Shown here one piece after another: positions 14,717 through 27,525 of a stretch of 64,000 nt of DNA. The notes below the pieces were generated by a model that worked only from the letters and a program-made list of their open reading frames with translations, was not told where the DNA came from and did not search any database. A program made the position numbers and the translations under genes. Location: assembly GCA_018697195.1 (NCBI GenBank), contig CM031858.1, positions 126,005,221-126,069,220 on the forward strand, written 5' to 3'. Numbering within the stretch: the stretch's first letter is position 1; the number at the start of each line of letters is the position of its first letter. The stretch is from Certhia americana (taxonomy: Eukaryota; Chordata; Aves; Passeriformes; Certhiidae).

Positions 14717-17700
14717 ATTACCATGAAAACCTTGGTTTCCCCTATTACAGACCATTAGAATTTTAATTAACACAAAAAATTGCTTAACTTTGCTAATTAT
14801 GTGATTAATTTAGCCACAGATAAACTTTGTGCTTTGCAGAAAATAAATGGTTTATATATTTAAATGTTGAGTAGTGTCTCTCCTTGCTCAATTAAGAAGC
14901 CTTGAATCTTCAGATATTTTGCAGAAATTATGGATGTTCCATTGTCTCAGGAAGAGCTTAGTGTCAGGAGATTTCTTTTTTTTTCCCTCTGAATTTCAAA
15001 AGGTTTGTTCAAAGACATTAATGTGTCAATTATAACACAAAGGGCAAAAGAAAAAAATCATATTAAAGAAAGAAATATTTTCAAATATTAAGTGCATATC
15101 TTTCTTTGAGATATTAAAAAATATTTCCCATTTTTAGTTATGGACTTTTTGAAAGAAGAAGCACTTTTTGAAATCTTGGTGTCATGGTGTCCTTTATGGT
15201 AGGTCTGGAAAAAGGAAGCTGACTATGAAGCATCCTAGGAATCCTCAAAGCCCTGAATGCTTTGTTCTACTCAGGTTCTAAAAATTTAGATATTTTTGCT
15301 TCATGCTGAAACAAAAATCAAGGAATGAGCAGATGAGTGACCTCAAACAGGAAAACAAAGCACAATACATATAGTTAAATTCTTTGTCAAACTGAAAATT
15401 GCACTTTCATAGTAAATGTTGGCATCCTGTGTCTTTATTTTAGATTGCAATCAAGTAGTGAGTTATTTTGTTAAAATATATAATTTTATTTTTTATAATT
15501 TTTCAACTGACTCAGCTGGTTTCTACCATGATTTCTGAGTAGTTTGAGTACTCTGAATCTGTGTATTTCTGGAAAATTTAGTATTTTTCTTAAACAGATC
15601 TGCCACTTCTAATATAACTAGCCCTATCTTATAGGGGGAGAAAAATTGAGATACTTAGAGAAGTGGCTTGCCCTGAATGAGTCAGCATTTCCCAGCAGAC
15701 CAAGGAAAACAGGAAAATCTCCTGGGGTGTTGTTAGGAGCTGTACCAGTGCTCTGCCTGTACATTGCCTTTCTGCTGCAGCAGATCAGAGCAATGTGGCT
15801 TACCAAAACTAAGCAGCTAAATAAATTAAATCCATTCAGATATTCTGAGGTAATCTTCTTGACAGAAATCTTGAAAATATCCCCAAGTTAAAATAAAGAA
15901 GGTTAGCTTTAGTTCTTGGATTTTGATTCACATATTAGTAACCCTCAGGTTTCATGTTTAAAAGAAGGAAAGAATAACTTCCACATAACCTAGAAGCTGG
16001 TTTTGGAGGAAATAAGGCTTGTTTTGCTTCCAGTCCTTTGCAAAGGCCTTATTTTCTTGGTCTTGTTTCATTTTGATTAGATTGTTTGTTTTTGATTTAT
16101 ACATAATACACAATAGCTCTTATCTCAAGCTTTAGGGTTTAGCCTTGCCATATAGTTAACAAGTAATCATGTATTATAAACCCAACAATTCAATTTTACT
16201 CCTACCACAAAAGATAACTAAATAAGAAAATGAATATAACTTTTTCCATCCTTCAAAGACAATTTTTTCTCACATACTTAAAAAAGATGTGAGGAAAAGA
16301 AAATTAATTTACAACAGATTTGTCTTCCAAGTTAAGGAGTAGGTGCAGAACAAATCACAGGTCTTCACACATACTGCTAAATTATATTAAATTAAGAAAG
16401 ATCTGTTCAAAGACTTCTTATGATCACATTATCAATTTTGAAAGACACTCAGAGTCTTATATTAAAAATTACTCTGTGCTGGTCCACATATGAGCAGAGA
16501 CAGAAATACTATGGACTAAACTAAATAAGTGTCTTCCAGGCTGTATAACAAGATGAAACAGACAAGAGGAACAAAGCATTAGAAGGATAGATATAAGTCT
16601 GGTAAAGGAGGCAAGAAAAGACCTAGAGGCTACACCAGTGGAGCACTCCAATGTACACATACAGCTTTGTATGAAAGGAGGAGGAAGAGTAAATTTACAG
16701 GTAAAAATGCCAGAGTAAATTCAACTACTGATGGAATTCTTGGGGTGTGGTCAGGTAAATACCTGTAGCCAAAATAAGAACTACCAAACCTCTCCTGAAA
16801 GTAGTTTTATTAAATGCAGGTTGAAGTAAACTGCAAACTTCCATGGTACTTATTGGCACCCTGGTCAACACCAGTGTCATTTGAAATGCAACATTTTGAG
16901 GCAATTTTTTCCAAGAATCCCAGGCACCATCTGGTATCTGAAGACTCTATTACAAAAGAAACTAGATCACACTATTAGAATGTTAAATAAATTCAAAACA
17001 AACACTAGGATGTGGTTCTGTGTGCAAAAGGTAGCTGAGATATGAAATGCTTTATGAAAGGATATTAAATGTTACATAAGCTCAAGACAAGGCCAGGCTT
17101 TATCATGTATGAGGGCTAATGAACAGACAAAAAAAGTATATTTAACACTGGTAAATATATTTTTGAGATGAAAGTGCTTGGAGGTTAGAAGTGTGCCATT
17201 AGAGAAAGTACCATGTGTTCTTGTCCAGATCTTATGTTCTGACACTCTCACCTTTACACTTGCTTTTGACAACTTTCAGAAATAAAAAAATTCTAGATAA
17301 GCTTTTGATCTGTTGCAGCATGGTCATTCTAATGTTTTTATACTTAAAGTCAACTGTAAGAATTAAGAGTAACAAGAGAATTTCAGAATAACAAACTGTA
17401 ACTGAAAAGAGCAAAAAAATAATTCCATCAGACGAATGAAATGGGAAAATCATGACATCAAAGACTTTGTGAAGTTGTGTTTTCAACCTGAAAATACTGG
17501 AATAAACATTTAATGTTTTGATGTTCTGGGTTTATTTTTAATCAAAGTTAATTCAGAATTCTGTACTCAACTTGTTATTGTCTTTGTCATTTTTTGCCCA
17601 CAAAACCATACAGACTAGTACAAAAAGTTGTGATTTAAGGAATTATCTTCCGAATAATATTGGTTTCAATTTTTTTCAATATTACCATGCAACACACATA

Positions 17701-17830
17701 CAAAAAAGTAGCAAGAGCTCCTACGGAAAGTCACAGAAAGAAATGTATTTTGGTTTACACTTTTTCTGAAGTGCTTTTATCATATTGATGAAACTACTAA
17801 TTTATTAATGTAGGCTTGAAGAAAAAAATT

Positions 17831-17920
17831 AAGTATATAATATATAACTTATATTATAAATATATTATATACATTATATATATTTTTAGATATTATATAT
17901 AGATACATATATATATATAC
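17831..17920. repeat. AT-rich low-complexity tract, (TA)n-like
   Basis: About 90 bases made almost wholly of A and T in TATA and ATAT units, with rare G or C (AGATATTATATATAGATACA). It is probably an expanded TA microsatellite that has since mutated. Confidence 0.8.
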
Positions 17921-20804
17921 AAGTTACCTCCTAAATGTGAAGATTTCAGACAGAATGAGATGTCTTTGTACTCTAATGTTTTAGCAGAAACTGATTTTAA
18001 GAATGATCACCTGCATTTCCCAGTTACAAACAGTCAACTCAACTGAAATTTCCTAATCTTCCTGTAGAATGATTTCTTAACATGATGATGTCTATTCCTG
18101 ATGTATTTAGAAGACCTTGATCAAGTGTTCTGAAATTACTAGATTCAAGAATTTCTTACTTTTCCATCTATTATGAAATGCTCCCTTTATACAAGGAAAT
18201 ATGTTTCTGGGGGGAAAGCCTGAGTGTGCCTGTCACAGAATATCCAGAGAGGTTAAATTAATTGCAGGAGTAAAATATTCGGCCATTGGAATCCTGCTGA
18301 ATGTAGGCATGAGATTGCTGAAAACAACTTTCCCTAAACTAAGAATTTTGAATTTAATTTTAATGTAATGCATCAAATTAATTTTTTTTTCAGGACGGGA
18401 GCTTTTTGAAGTATTTCAGCATCTCTTTATGTTCCCCTTACCATCTGCAATAAATAATCCACCAATCCTATGGTAGGAACTGCAGCACATAAGGATGCAC
18501 TTCCAGTTACACTCTTAATTCCCTTCCCAGAGTTCAAATTGGAAACCACAAAAATGAATACATTCTTAAGGAACGTGAGGAAGGAATGTATGTGGTGAGA
18601 TTATTCCAGCTTTATACACAGAGGAAAATCTCACCGACTATAATGAAATCTGTCAGAACTTTAGTAAAATACGACTGTTAATCCTTCCATTTGTAAGACA
18701 AGATAATTAACAAGTGTACAAAAACCAGCAGACATACCTGAAAAGAACAATTGTTTTCTTTGTTCTTAGTGAGTGAGTTGGGGGAGATTTCTTCTAAGCC
18801 TCTTTGCTTCATTAGACATGTTGAAATTAATTTTCAGCATTTTTTCTCTCACATTTCCTGATTACATACCAACACCTGTTTAACATGGACTTTTTATGTC
18901 AAATTAATTTCAGTGTTTATTTTGCATTTGCAATTGCCATTCGTATAAAATGCATCCTTGCACTAAAGGTTCAACCTTGCCCTATAATTTTTATGCAGTT
19001 ACTCCCTCTGACTCAATTTTTAATCAAATGAATTTAAGAGATAGCAGAAAGTTTGCTTTAAAAAAAATAGTGTTAAGCGGAGGTCAATATTCCATTTCTT
19101 ATGTTCATTTAAATTCCTTATTTTCCTACATTCTGTATTTTATTTATGGAATTGAATAAATAAAAAAGGATAATATTGCACTGACTTGTGGCTGCACTGA
19201 AGAAGTTGCTGTTCAGAGATCACTTCTACAATGCGCAAGGTGAAACTTCTGCCAGTACCTGAGATAATTTTGTTTTGGGAATCAATGCCATAAACATTCC
19301 CACATAGTTTGTTTTCAAGGCCAAATGAAGAACTACAGGGATTCATAAGCATTTTTCTTCTTAGCAGTTCTAGATGTTTTTGTATCTTTCAAGATGCTGA
19401 TACCAAATAGCACAGTATCGTAAAATATTGTATCGAATTTCTCTGAATGGTGAGGCCTTGATAAAGCTTTGTGAGCAATGGCTGAGCATGCAAATCTTTT
19501 TATCTTTCTTCAGCGCTTGTCTGTCTGTCTGTAGAACATTCACCTTCTGGTCAAAACTGAAGCACAAAATCAGAATTATTTTCTATTCTGCTGACAACCC
19601 ACTGAACCTCCTCCTCCATTCATCCCATAGAGGGGAATTAGGCCATCAGTGTTTTGACTGTGTCTGACTCTGTGCAGTGGGCAGAGGTGTGGTTGGCATA
19701 ATTGTGATGTGGGGCACTGAGCAGTTGGGTTGTCAGAGGAGAAGATTATGAAAGGATTTGTGCCACAGAGATGGGGAAGGAAGAAGACAGAGACCTCCCA
19801 AAACCTAGCAGACCAGGACAGTATCTATAGCAAGTGTAAAGACACCTGATATCTTTATCTAATCCCCTATGGCTTCAAACACCCCCAGGACACACAAGTG
19901 ACATTCAGAAATAAAGAGAAATTCCACAATAATTCAGTAGCTGTATAATGTTATTCCCTGAGTGACTATCTCCTGAGTTTGGGTGTATGAATCATGTAAC
20001 TTAAACTATTTGATTTGCCTGAGCTTTCACAGCTTTATTCCACTTGTATTTCCATGGCTTCACATACTACAGTGGTAGGAACTTTATAAATGCAAAGTAT
20101 TCATGATGAAATAAAATGAGACTCTGACTCTGAAAGTAAAACAAGAATGATAGGAGTTCCTTAGAAAGAACTGTATTTGATCATTCTTCCCTTCTCAATA
20201 ATTCAAAACAGTTTCACCTTCTCCCTTCAAAATGAGTTTTTATTGCAAATCTTTTTGCCTGGTTGCATTCCTACTGTGTGTTCTGTTATGGTCAGGATTC
20301 AACATAGAGTAAAATACAGAAGTGAGGGATTAAATCTTTACATGGTACCCATCATGTAAGTGAACTTTGTTTCTGCTTTATTTGCTTAAAAACTACCTTT
20401 TAAAATACTATTTTCTCTCCCACTTCTAACTGTTGGAACCTATTTACATTTAGAAGTCTTAGAAGTCAAAGCCAGAATATGCCAAGATCTGTCAGGAATA
20501 AGGCAACCAAGTCTCTTTCAGAAAAGCATGAACACTGCCACTCCTCTACAGGGATTTGGCAGGGATTGGCTAGCTGGAAAGTAAGAGGTATGGACTTTTT
20601 CCCAACAGAATGAATGTGTGCAAAACAGGAAAAGTTGTTCAAATATTATTCCATTAGTTACTCCTGTCCAAAAGAATTTCCATGCTAATTACACCTTTTA
20701 TGACATTTTAGATGTATCATTGACTTTATGCAAACACTTGGAAATTCACACCATTAGGAGCACCATGTAAGTTTTGTTCTCCTTTTAAAAAATCTGCTAT
20801 AATT

Positions 20805-20822
20805 ATCATCATCATCATCATC
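20805..20822. repeat. (ATC)n microsatellite
   Basis: Five perfect ATC units followed by a decayed one. Confidence 0.8.
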
Positions 20823-21765
20823 TCATCTGTAGTTTTCTTTCAAAAATTCAGAACTCATTCCTCTCAAACACATTCTTTGCAGTGTCTTCTAAGCCACAGC
20901 ATTTGAAAAATATTGTTTTTCTAAATCACTTTATGTTAAGATCAATTCCATGCAGAAATAATATGGAATAAATAGTGATTTTTAATGACAGCTATTTAAA
21001 GATACTTTGTTCTAGGAAAATACTTAAGAGTGCTGTATTAAATCCTGTCTTGCCTTCAGCAATGTGAGCTCTTGTGTTTTAACTTCCAGCTCAAAAAAAA
21101 GACCTCACTTCTAAAGAACCTTCTCTAAGTTCTTTTTTTAATGTTCCAGCAACAAGTTCTGCTTTAATCTATTCTCTTTCACCTCTCTAGTGTTTGAGTA
21201 TTGATTTATTAGACAATCTATCACAGTAGTTACAAAGAACCTAAATTTGACTTTAACATCTAAAGACAAAACCTTAAGAGTTTTTGATCACCATCTGTGT
21301 GATTTTATAGACATTAACATACCATTAATGTTACCATTAACTTACATTAACAAACAGACGCCATTATAAGAAGATAATGAGGTGATGCAATAAATCTTCC
21401 TCACTCAAGTTACTCAATTTACTCTATTATGATTCAAATCTGTAGTAGAAGACTGAAATGAGATCCTATAATCCTATTCAAGCACATAACCATGCATGTA
21501 AGAATCTTAATACATAAAATTTTAAAATAGATTGGTATAGCTTTAATGAGACACATCAGCCCCACACCTGAAAAAAAAGGAATGGAAGACAAAGGAAATG
21601 TTTTCCACACAATGGAAACCTCATGGTTCGTCTCCTTCTCTCCTAATAATTTCCTCTCTTGAATACAAAAATGTTGCTATCAATGACAAGATGTAAGAAT
21701 TAGTTTTGTGTTAGAAACTAACAATATGTGAAAGTGAACTTGGTTATAGAAGACAGTAAATAATT

Positions 21766-21803
21766 TAGGTTTAAAATTTAAACCTATTTAAAAAAATAGG
21801 TTT
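21766..21803. repeat. Alternating inverted repeats (two mutually exclusive hairpins)
   Basis: TAGGTTTAAA (21766-21775) and its exact complement TTTAAACCTA (21777-21786) form a 10-base-arm palindrome with one central base. The right arm can instead pair with a third copy: AAACCTATT with AATAGGTTT a few bases on. The three arms therefore permit two exclusive stems. No known element explains it; chance in A+T-rich DNA is possible. Confidence 0.6.
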
Positions 21804-21985
21804 AAAAGTTCAGTATAACACTAAAACCCAATTTTTAAAAATGAAACTACAGAAACTGCTTTGATTTATACAAGACCAAATACAATTTCAATTCTCATGG
21901 AAAGATGTTTCTATACTATTTATTAAAATGCAGTATAGAAAAATGTTCAAAATCTTGTTTTGAAAAAAAATGTTATTGTCATAAG

Positions 21986-22497
21986 ACCACATCTGTGGTA
22001 TTGTGTTATTGTGTCCAGCTCTGGAGCCCCCAGCACAGGAAAGACATGGATCTGCTGAAGCAGGTCCAGGATGATTAGAGGGATAGAGCACCTTTCATAT
22101 GAAGAAAGATTGAGAGAGTTGGGACTGAAGATTCTGGAGAAGAGAAGACTCCAGGGACACTACATTGCAGCCTCTCAGTATGTGAAGGGAGCCTATAAGA
22201 AAGCTGGAAAGTGACATTTTAAAAGGGTGTGTAGTGACAGGACTATGGGAAACATGTTCAAACTGAGAGTAGATTTAGATATTAGAAAAAATCTTTACTG
22301 TGAAGGTGGTTAGGCCCTGGAACAGATTGTCCAGAGAAATTGTGGATATCACCTCCGCAAAAGTGTCCAAGGCCAGCATGGATGGGGCTTTGAGCAACGT
22401 AGTCTAGTGGAAGGTACCTGTATCCATGGCAGGAGGTTTGGAAGCAGATGACCTTTTAGATCTTTTCCAACCCAAACCATTCTAAGATTCTATGATA
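21986..22497 (+). mobile_element. CR1 LINE, 5'-truncated 3' end
   Basis: About 510 bases of a CR1 (chicken repeat 1) non-LTR retrotransposon in plus orientation. Recognisable landmarks in order are GTGTCCAGCTCTGGAGCCCC near 22011, the AGAAAGATTGAGAGAGTTGG and CTGGAGAAGAGAAGACTCC blocks, TTAGATATTAGAAAAAATCT, and the terminal TTTTCCAACCCAAACCATTCT. It ends with the decayed ATTCTATGAT octamer-type tail that CR1 elements carry in place of poly-A. It is heavily 5'-truncated, as most bird CR1 copies are, so only the end of the reverse-transcriptase ORF and the 3' UTR could be present, and no open frame survives. Substitutions and small indels mark it as an old, dead copy. This is the strongest evidence that the window comes from a bird. 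Confidence 0.93.
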
Positions 22498-25400
22498 AAA
22501 CCAAAGATGAAGTTTACACTCATGGATCACTTTTATGGATCAGTCACTATCTCACACAGATAGCTAAAATAAGGAGAATTAAAAAGATGGTATAAAGAGG
22601 CAAGTGACTGTATGGAATAAAAAATAAACCAAATAAGCCTTTATTTCATGGATATAAGACTTGAACAATAGTTGTAAAGTTCCATAAAAGTAAATGTACT
22701 GAAAAACAGTTCAAATTATTTATTCATGTGGTCTAGTGTCTTTACAAAATTTTATTTTTCAAAGCATTCACTTTTAGATGTTTGATTCCATATGTCATTC
22801 ATCATTGATATAGGACATCACAACAAAATTTCAGCAACAAACTTCCAGCTATCTGAAACCATCCCACATGAAGCAGATGTTTAATGACACTTTCAAACAT
22901 CTAGATTTATTTTCACCCACAAGCTGCCTGAAAAAAGCATCTGTAAAGACCTGATAAACACATTTAGAGAAACTGTCTAATTTTGACATTCCATCTTAAA
23001 TGGTTTGACAATCAAAGAGCACAAGCTGTTTTTTTCTTTTTCAAAAAGAAGAAAAAAAGTGGAATAAAACTCTTAATAAAATTTTAAGAATAAAAGAATC
23101 CAAAAATCCCTCATCTTTCATTAAAAACTTCTAGAAACTCAAATGTACATAAATAATCTTGAACTCATTTGTTTTTCTCAACAGTGCTCAGTTTCTCAGA
23201 GACTATTCACTATAGTTAGGAATTGATCTCTACATATCTAAGCTGTCTTTGATCATGCCTTCTTGTCACAAGCATATTCTGCCCATACAGCCTAGGCAGC
23301 TGCCTCATGAATAACATAATTCCAAAGTTTTATATACCATTTTAATGCATTTAACTGACTTACCAGATCTTATCATCAGGAAAATCCACCCATTCAGTCA
23401 GTAACTGTACTCTATATACGTTATTGTGCATTTATAACAATGACCAACATTATTAAAAGCTGTGCTCAGATGAAGTCTCACATTTTTGGCTTTGACCACT
23501 GAGCTTTCAAATCATTACATAACTTGACTTTTATGAAGCATAAATCCTGACCCTAGAGCTCTGAGTTTCAGCAATAATCTCAAAGATTAAATTCCCAGCT
23601 TTGACAGCACCTTTGGCTGAGTGAGGAGTCAGATGTGACACATTCCTCTCTTCCCTTCTGTAGAAACTGTCTTTATGTTGGCTCAGCTGAACGAGTTCGC
23701 ATAAAAGCAAGCCCGTAACATGGCAGGGCTCCCAAAGGCAGACTGCACCCCTACCACTGATCAAAAGTAAAGGAAAACTTTTCTGTAGTTCTATACACAA
23801 TTGATGAACTACACAGGTCTACAAGAAACCAACCAACCTACCAAAAAGCCAAAAAAAGGCCTAGCAAGATTTCAGTAAGAATTGCAAGCCTGGTTGAAGA
23901 ATCTATTCCCTTTATACACCCTTGCAGATGTACAAGGTTTACTAGGGCATACCGTCCCATTAATAGGACCAGCATTCCAAGATTATCTGTCTTTAAGGAC
24001 ACTGACTATAATACACATGCAGTTTTAGCTTTTTTTGCCAAAAAAATGTGTCATGGTGGGGTTTCTCAGGCAGCCAAGAGTTCATAACCTTTTATTTCCT
24101 CTGCTTTTCAAGGATTACACAGTAGAGTGCTGCTTTTTTGTCATATCCTCTTTCTGGAGTTAAGACATGGATTTGTCCTGGCTTCTCTCGAACTCCCTTT
24201 GTCTCCAGCTTACTCTAACACAATTTCCCTTAAAAAGAAACTAGTGCACTGTCAGTGCAGAAAATGCTTTAAGGCATAATATTGATAGTTTCTGTACGTA
24301 TTTAGCATCTTCAAGTTCTGTTCTTAGTTTATTTATCTATGCACAATCTTAACTAGAGGCTATATTTTCTATAATCCTTGAAAGTCCCTAGACAGTGTTC
24401 ATGACAAAGCAAGGAACATTAGGGTTGATGATTCCCATCATAGGGTGTTTTGTATTATTGTATTATTACCTGTTTCAGAAGATCCATTTACAGATAAAGA
24501 GTGTATAGCAGAAGTACTTTCAATATTTCAAAATTAGAAAATAGTGTATTCCTATCCATGAGAAAAATCACTTTATTATCTGTAGCTCTCATATGTTGAT
24601 ATTGAAGATTTCTATTTACAAACACAAAAGCTACTAGTCCCAAGGTCCTTTGATTATCCCCAAGGAAGTAAACATTTTCTTGGGTTATAAATCCAATGTT
24701 TTCTGTTAGTGTGTATTACCACATGTGATTCCACTCCACTGAGGACAAAACCAAAGAGGAAAGTATTTCCATTGTGACAAATCTGTGCTAGTCTAAGTAG
24801 AAGACACTGACAATGTCTGGCATACATTTGTTGCAAACAAAGCGTATTTCTCTTACAGAAGAGGTTATGTCTCATTTGAGTAAGGAAATTTGGTAAGTAA
24901 AAACAGAGAAGCACCTGAACATCAGCTCCATGCTGTGTTCTTCATCCTGTTCTAATGATCTAATAATCTTCCAGTCCCTCTAACTTTTGTTACAATGCAT
25001 TGAGAGGTTACAGAAATGTATTGCATGCTTCTTTGTGCAATGAAGATTTAAGCAGCACTAATTACAGTAGACAATCTTAAGGAGTTACACAATAACAAAA
25101 AGAAGTTACTGAATTTGTTCACATATACAGGACATGGGCTGCAAACACATGTACTGTAAAATTCTCTTTCTCTGTAACGATGTATTCATCTATGCATAAA
25201 TAGCTAAAATTACTTGTGAAGTCAACAGATGCATGAGCCAGAACCCAAGCCTTTCTGAAAAGACAGTTAAAGAGTGTTCCTTTCTCCATGCACGCTTATT
25301 TTGTATTCAGCCAACTGATTCAGAGGGGATTCTGTGAGACTGAAGAAAGCTTTTTACTCTCATTTATGCAGGCTCAGACTCTGGGAATTAGAAATACTCC

Positions 25401-25559
25401 TGAGACACACTTTATGATTGTTCCTTGTCTTTGGAAAAGGGGAGACAATAGACAGCTTTAGTCTTTGAACAGATTACAAAAGCAAATCTAAATATTTTAA
25501 GGGATTCCACTACCATAGTAAGGAGTTACCAATTCATAAATCAAATAAAATGAAATTCC

Positions 25560-26345
25560 TTTTACTCTTCCATTTGCCAATTCAATGACATAGCTACATA
25601 ACACAGACATTACTGAGGTAACTTGTGTTCCTTACTCCTATTCTGTAGCCAACTGTCCTGTCTCCTGACCAAGTCTATTAAGCACTATGCACACTCTGAG
25701 ACCATATAAAATCTCAGCAGACACAGATGACACAACCCATAACTCACAGCCCATAACTTTCTACTTTAACTTTCCAAAAATGCCAACGGGCAATCTCTGG
25801 GAAATTATCAAGAGCAATATTACTGCTGTAAGGTACACTTCAATTTTATTATCAGGTCAATATCCTGCACATCCCTGCTTATCTTAAAACTTTCATCTAG
25901 TTTCTGCGATTACAAACTCTTTTTACATTTCTGCAATTTTGAATTTAAAAATTCCTTTCAATACTCTCCTTACTAGAGATGCCTATGGTCTGACCTAAAA
26001 TACTTATTTTCTCCTACTTCAAGCAATATCAAACCCAACACTAATTTCTGTTTTACTCTTTCTACTTTCTCAAGTGCTTCTTCCATATTTGCATTCATGA
26101 TTTCCTGTTGGCTTCAATTCTATCCTTTTACCTCAAATCCTTACAGATTTCACCTATATCTCCTGTAACTTCTCCCTAACCTCTATTACCTGGCTTATTT
26201 CCTCTCTCTCAAAAATGTTCAAAGATATGTGAATAAAGTACACTTATCTTCTAAACCACTCTGCCGGTTATTTGCTGACTTATTATCCAAATTCAAACCT
26301 CTTCCTCCACCTTCTCCAAATTTCATAAGAATTTTTTGAGTCAGT
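25560..26345. other. G-poor, pyrimidine-skewed segment
   Basis: The plus strand is strikingly poor in G. By hand count, 26041-26220 has 13 G against 51 C, and over 25921-26340 C outnumbers G about three to one. C- and T-rich phrases such as CTTCTCCCTAACCTCTATTACC-type stretches recur without simple tandem repetition. No element was recognised on either strand. Edges are approximate. Confidence 0.6.
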
Positions 26346-27445
26346 ATCTACCATTATGGTTTGAGGTTTTGTTTTGTTTTTCTTTAAAACAATGTTAACT
26401 TAAATTCTGATCTGGCTACATGAGAAGTCTGCCATTTACAAGATTATTATTTGTGACCTCTAAACCTTTCCAGCTGATACCAAGACTTCAGCTGTCCCAC
26501 CATAATGCCATGCATAAATCACGTTTAGTGATCCTTACCTGTATAAACATTTGTGGATTTAAAAAAAAGAAAAAAAATTGAATCATTTTGGCAAAACCAG
26601 GTCAACTGCATATCTACCTGTCACTGAAGACGAGGAACCTCTAGCGGGAGAAAGATGGGTGTACAGAGATAAATATCCATGAGAGTAGGGTGGGTTACCC
26701 TGTCTAGGCTGAAGTCAGGGTGGAATGCCTGGTAGCCTAATTGTTTAACTCCCAATCCCACACTCAAAGAAACAAATCTGAAGTAAAAAGGGAAAAATAA
26801 GCTAAATGTATCATGATAAAGCCTTTGCTCATTTCTTTATCCATCTACTCCATTACTATTTCCTTCTGAAATTTAAAACTCTTTTTAAAGCAGGGATCTT
26901 TTCTTACAAATTGAGAAAGCTACAGGAGTGTTTTCAGCTTTAAAAGGCTAATGACAATCCACATTATAATAATTCCTCACGGAGCTTGCAGCAGTAGGGA
27001 GCCAAAAAGAATCTCCACTGAGTGGAAACCCTTCTCACAAATTTTTAATAATATAAGCAATGTTTACTCACAGAAGCATTCACTTCAAATCAGTACTCTA
27101 CTTGTAATAAGATCACTTAAATGAAACCTTGCAATATAGAGACTCCTGTTATTTTTACGAACTGTGGTTTCCTACAGACTTAAATTATTTGAATGGTATG
27201 TTATGTTTCTCCATGTGTATTATGTGGATGTACATTAAAAAGAAAATAGACATGTAAAAATATATATACTGCTTATATTAAAATTTAAACTGCTTTTCAT
27301 ATTGATTTAGGATTTTTATTAGTGAATATTTTAATATCAGATATCAATCAGAATATGCTTCTTACATGCAGATGATTACATTTAAACAGAGGGTGAAAAT
27401 ATTATTTTGGTTCAATAAATGTTCGTCACATTTAGTGGGAAAAGA

Positions 27446-27463
27446 TTTATTTATTTATTTATT
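27446..27463. repeat. (TTTA)n microsatellite
   Basis: Four tandem TTTA units. A shorter similar tract is seen near 59358. Confidence 0.75.
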
Positions 27464-27504
27464 ATCACAAATTGTATGTATGAATGGTTATATTCTAATT
27501 ATTA

Positions 27505-27525
27505 TTCTAGAATAATATTCTAGAA
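27505..27525. repeat. Short inverted repeat
   Basis: TTCTAGAAT (27505-27513) and ATTCTAGAA (27517-27525) are exact complements separated by three bases. Its role is unknown and chance is likely in this A+T-rich context. Confidence 0.5.

Larger units (their letters stand above)
14717..21985. other. A+T-rich non-coding stretch, no gene seen
   Basis: No exon or RNA gene could be supported. Open frames are all under 90 residues and have no family resemblance. It contains an AT-rich low-complexity tract (17831-17920), a short ATC microsatellite (20805-20822) and a set of short inverted repeats just before the CR1 copy (21766-21803). Confidence 0.7.
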
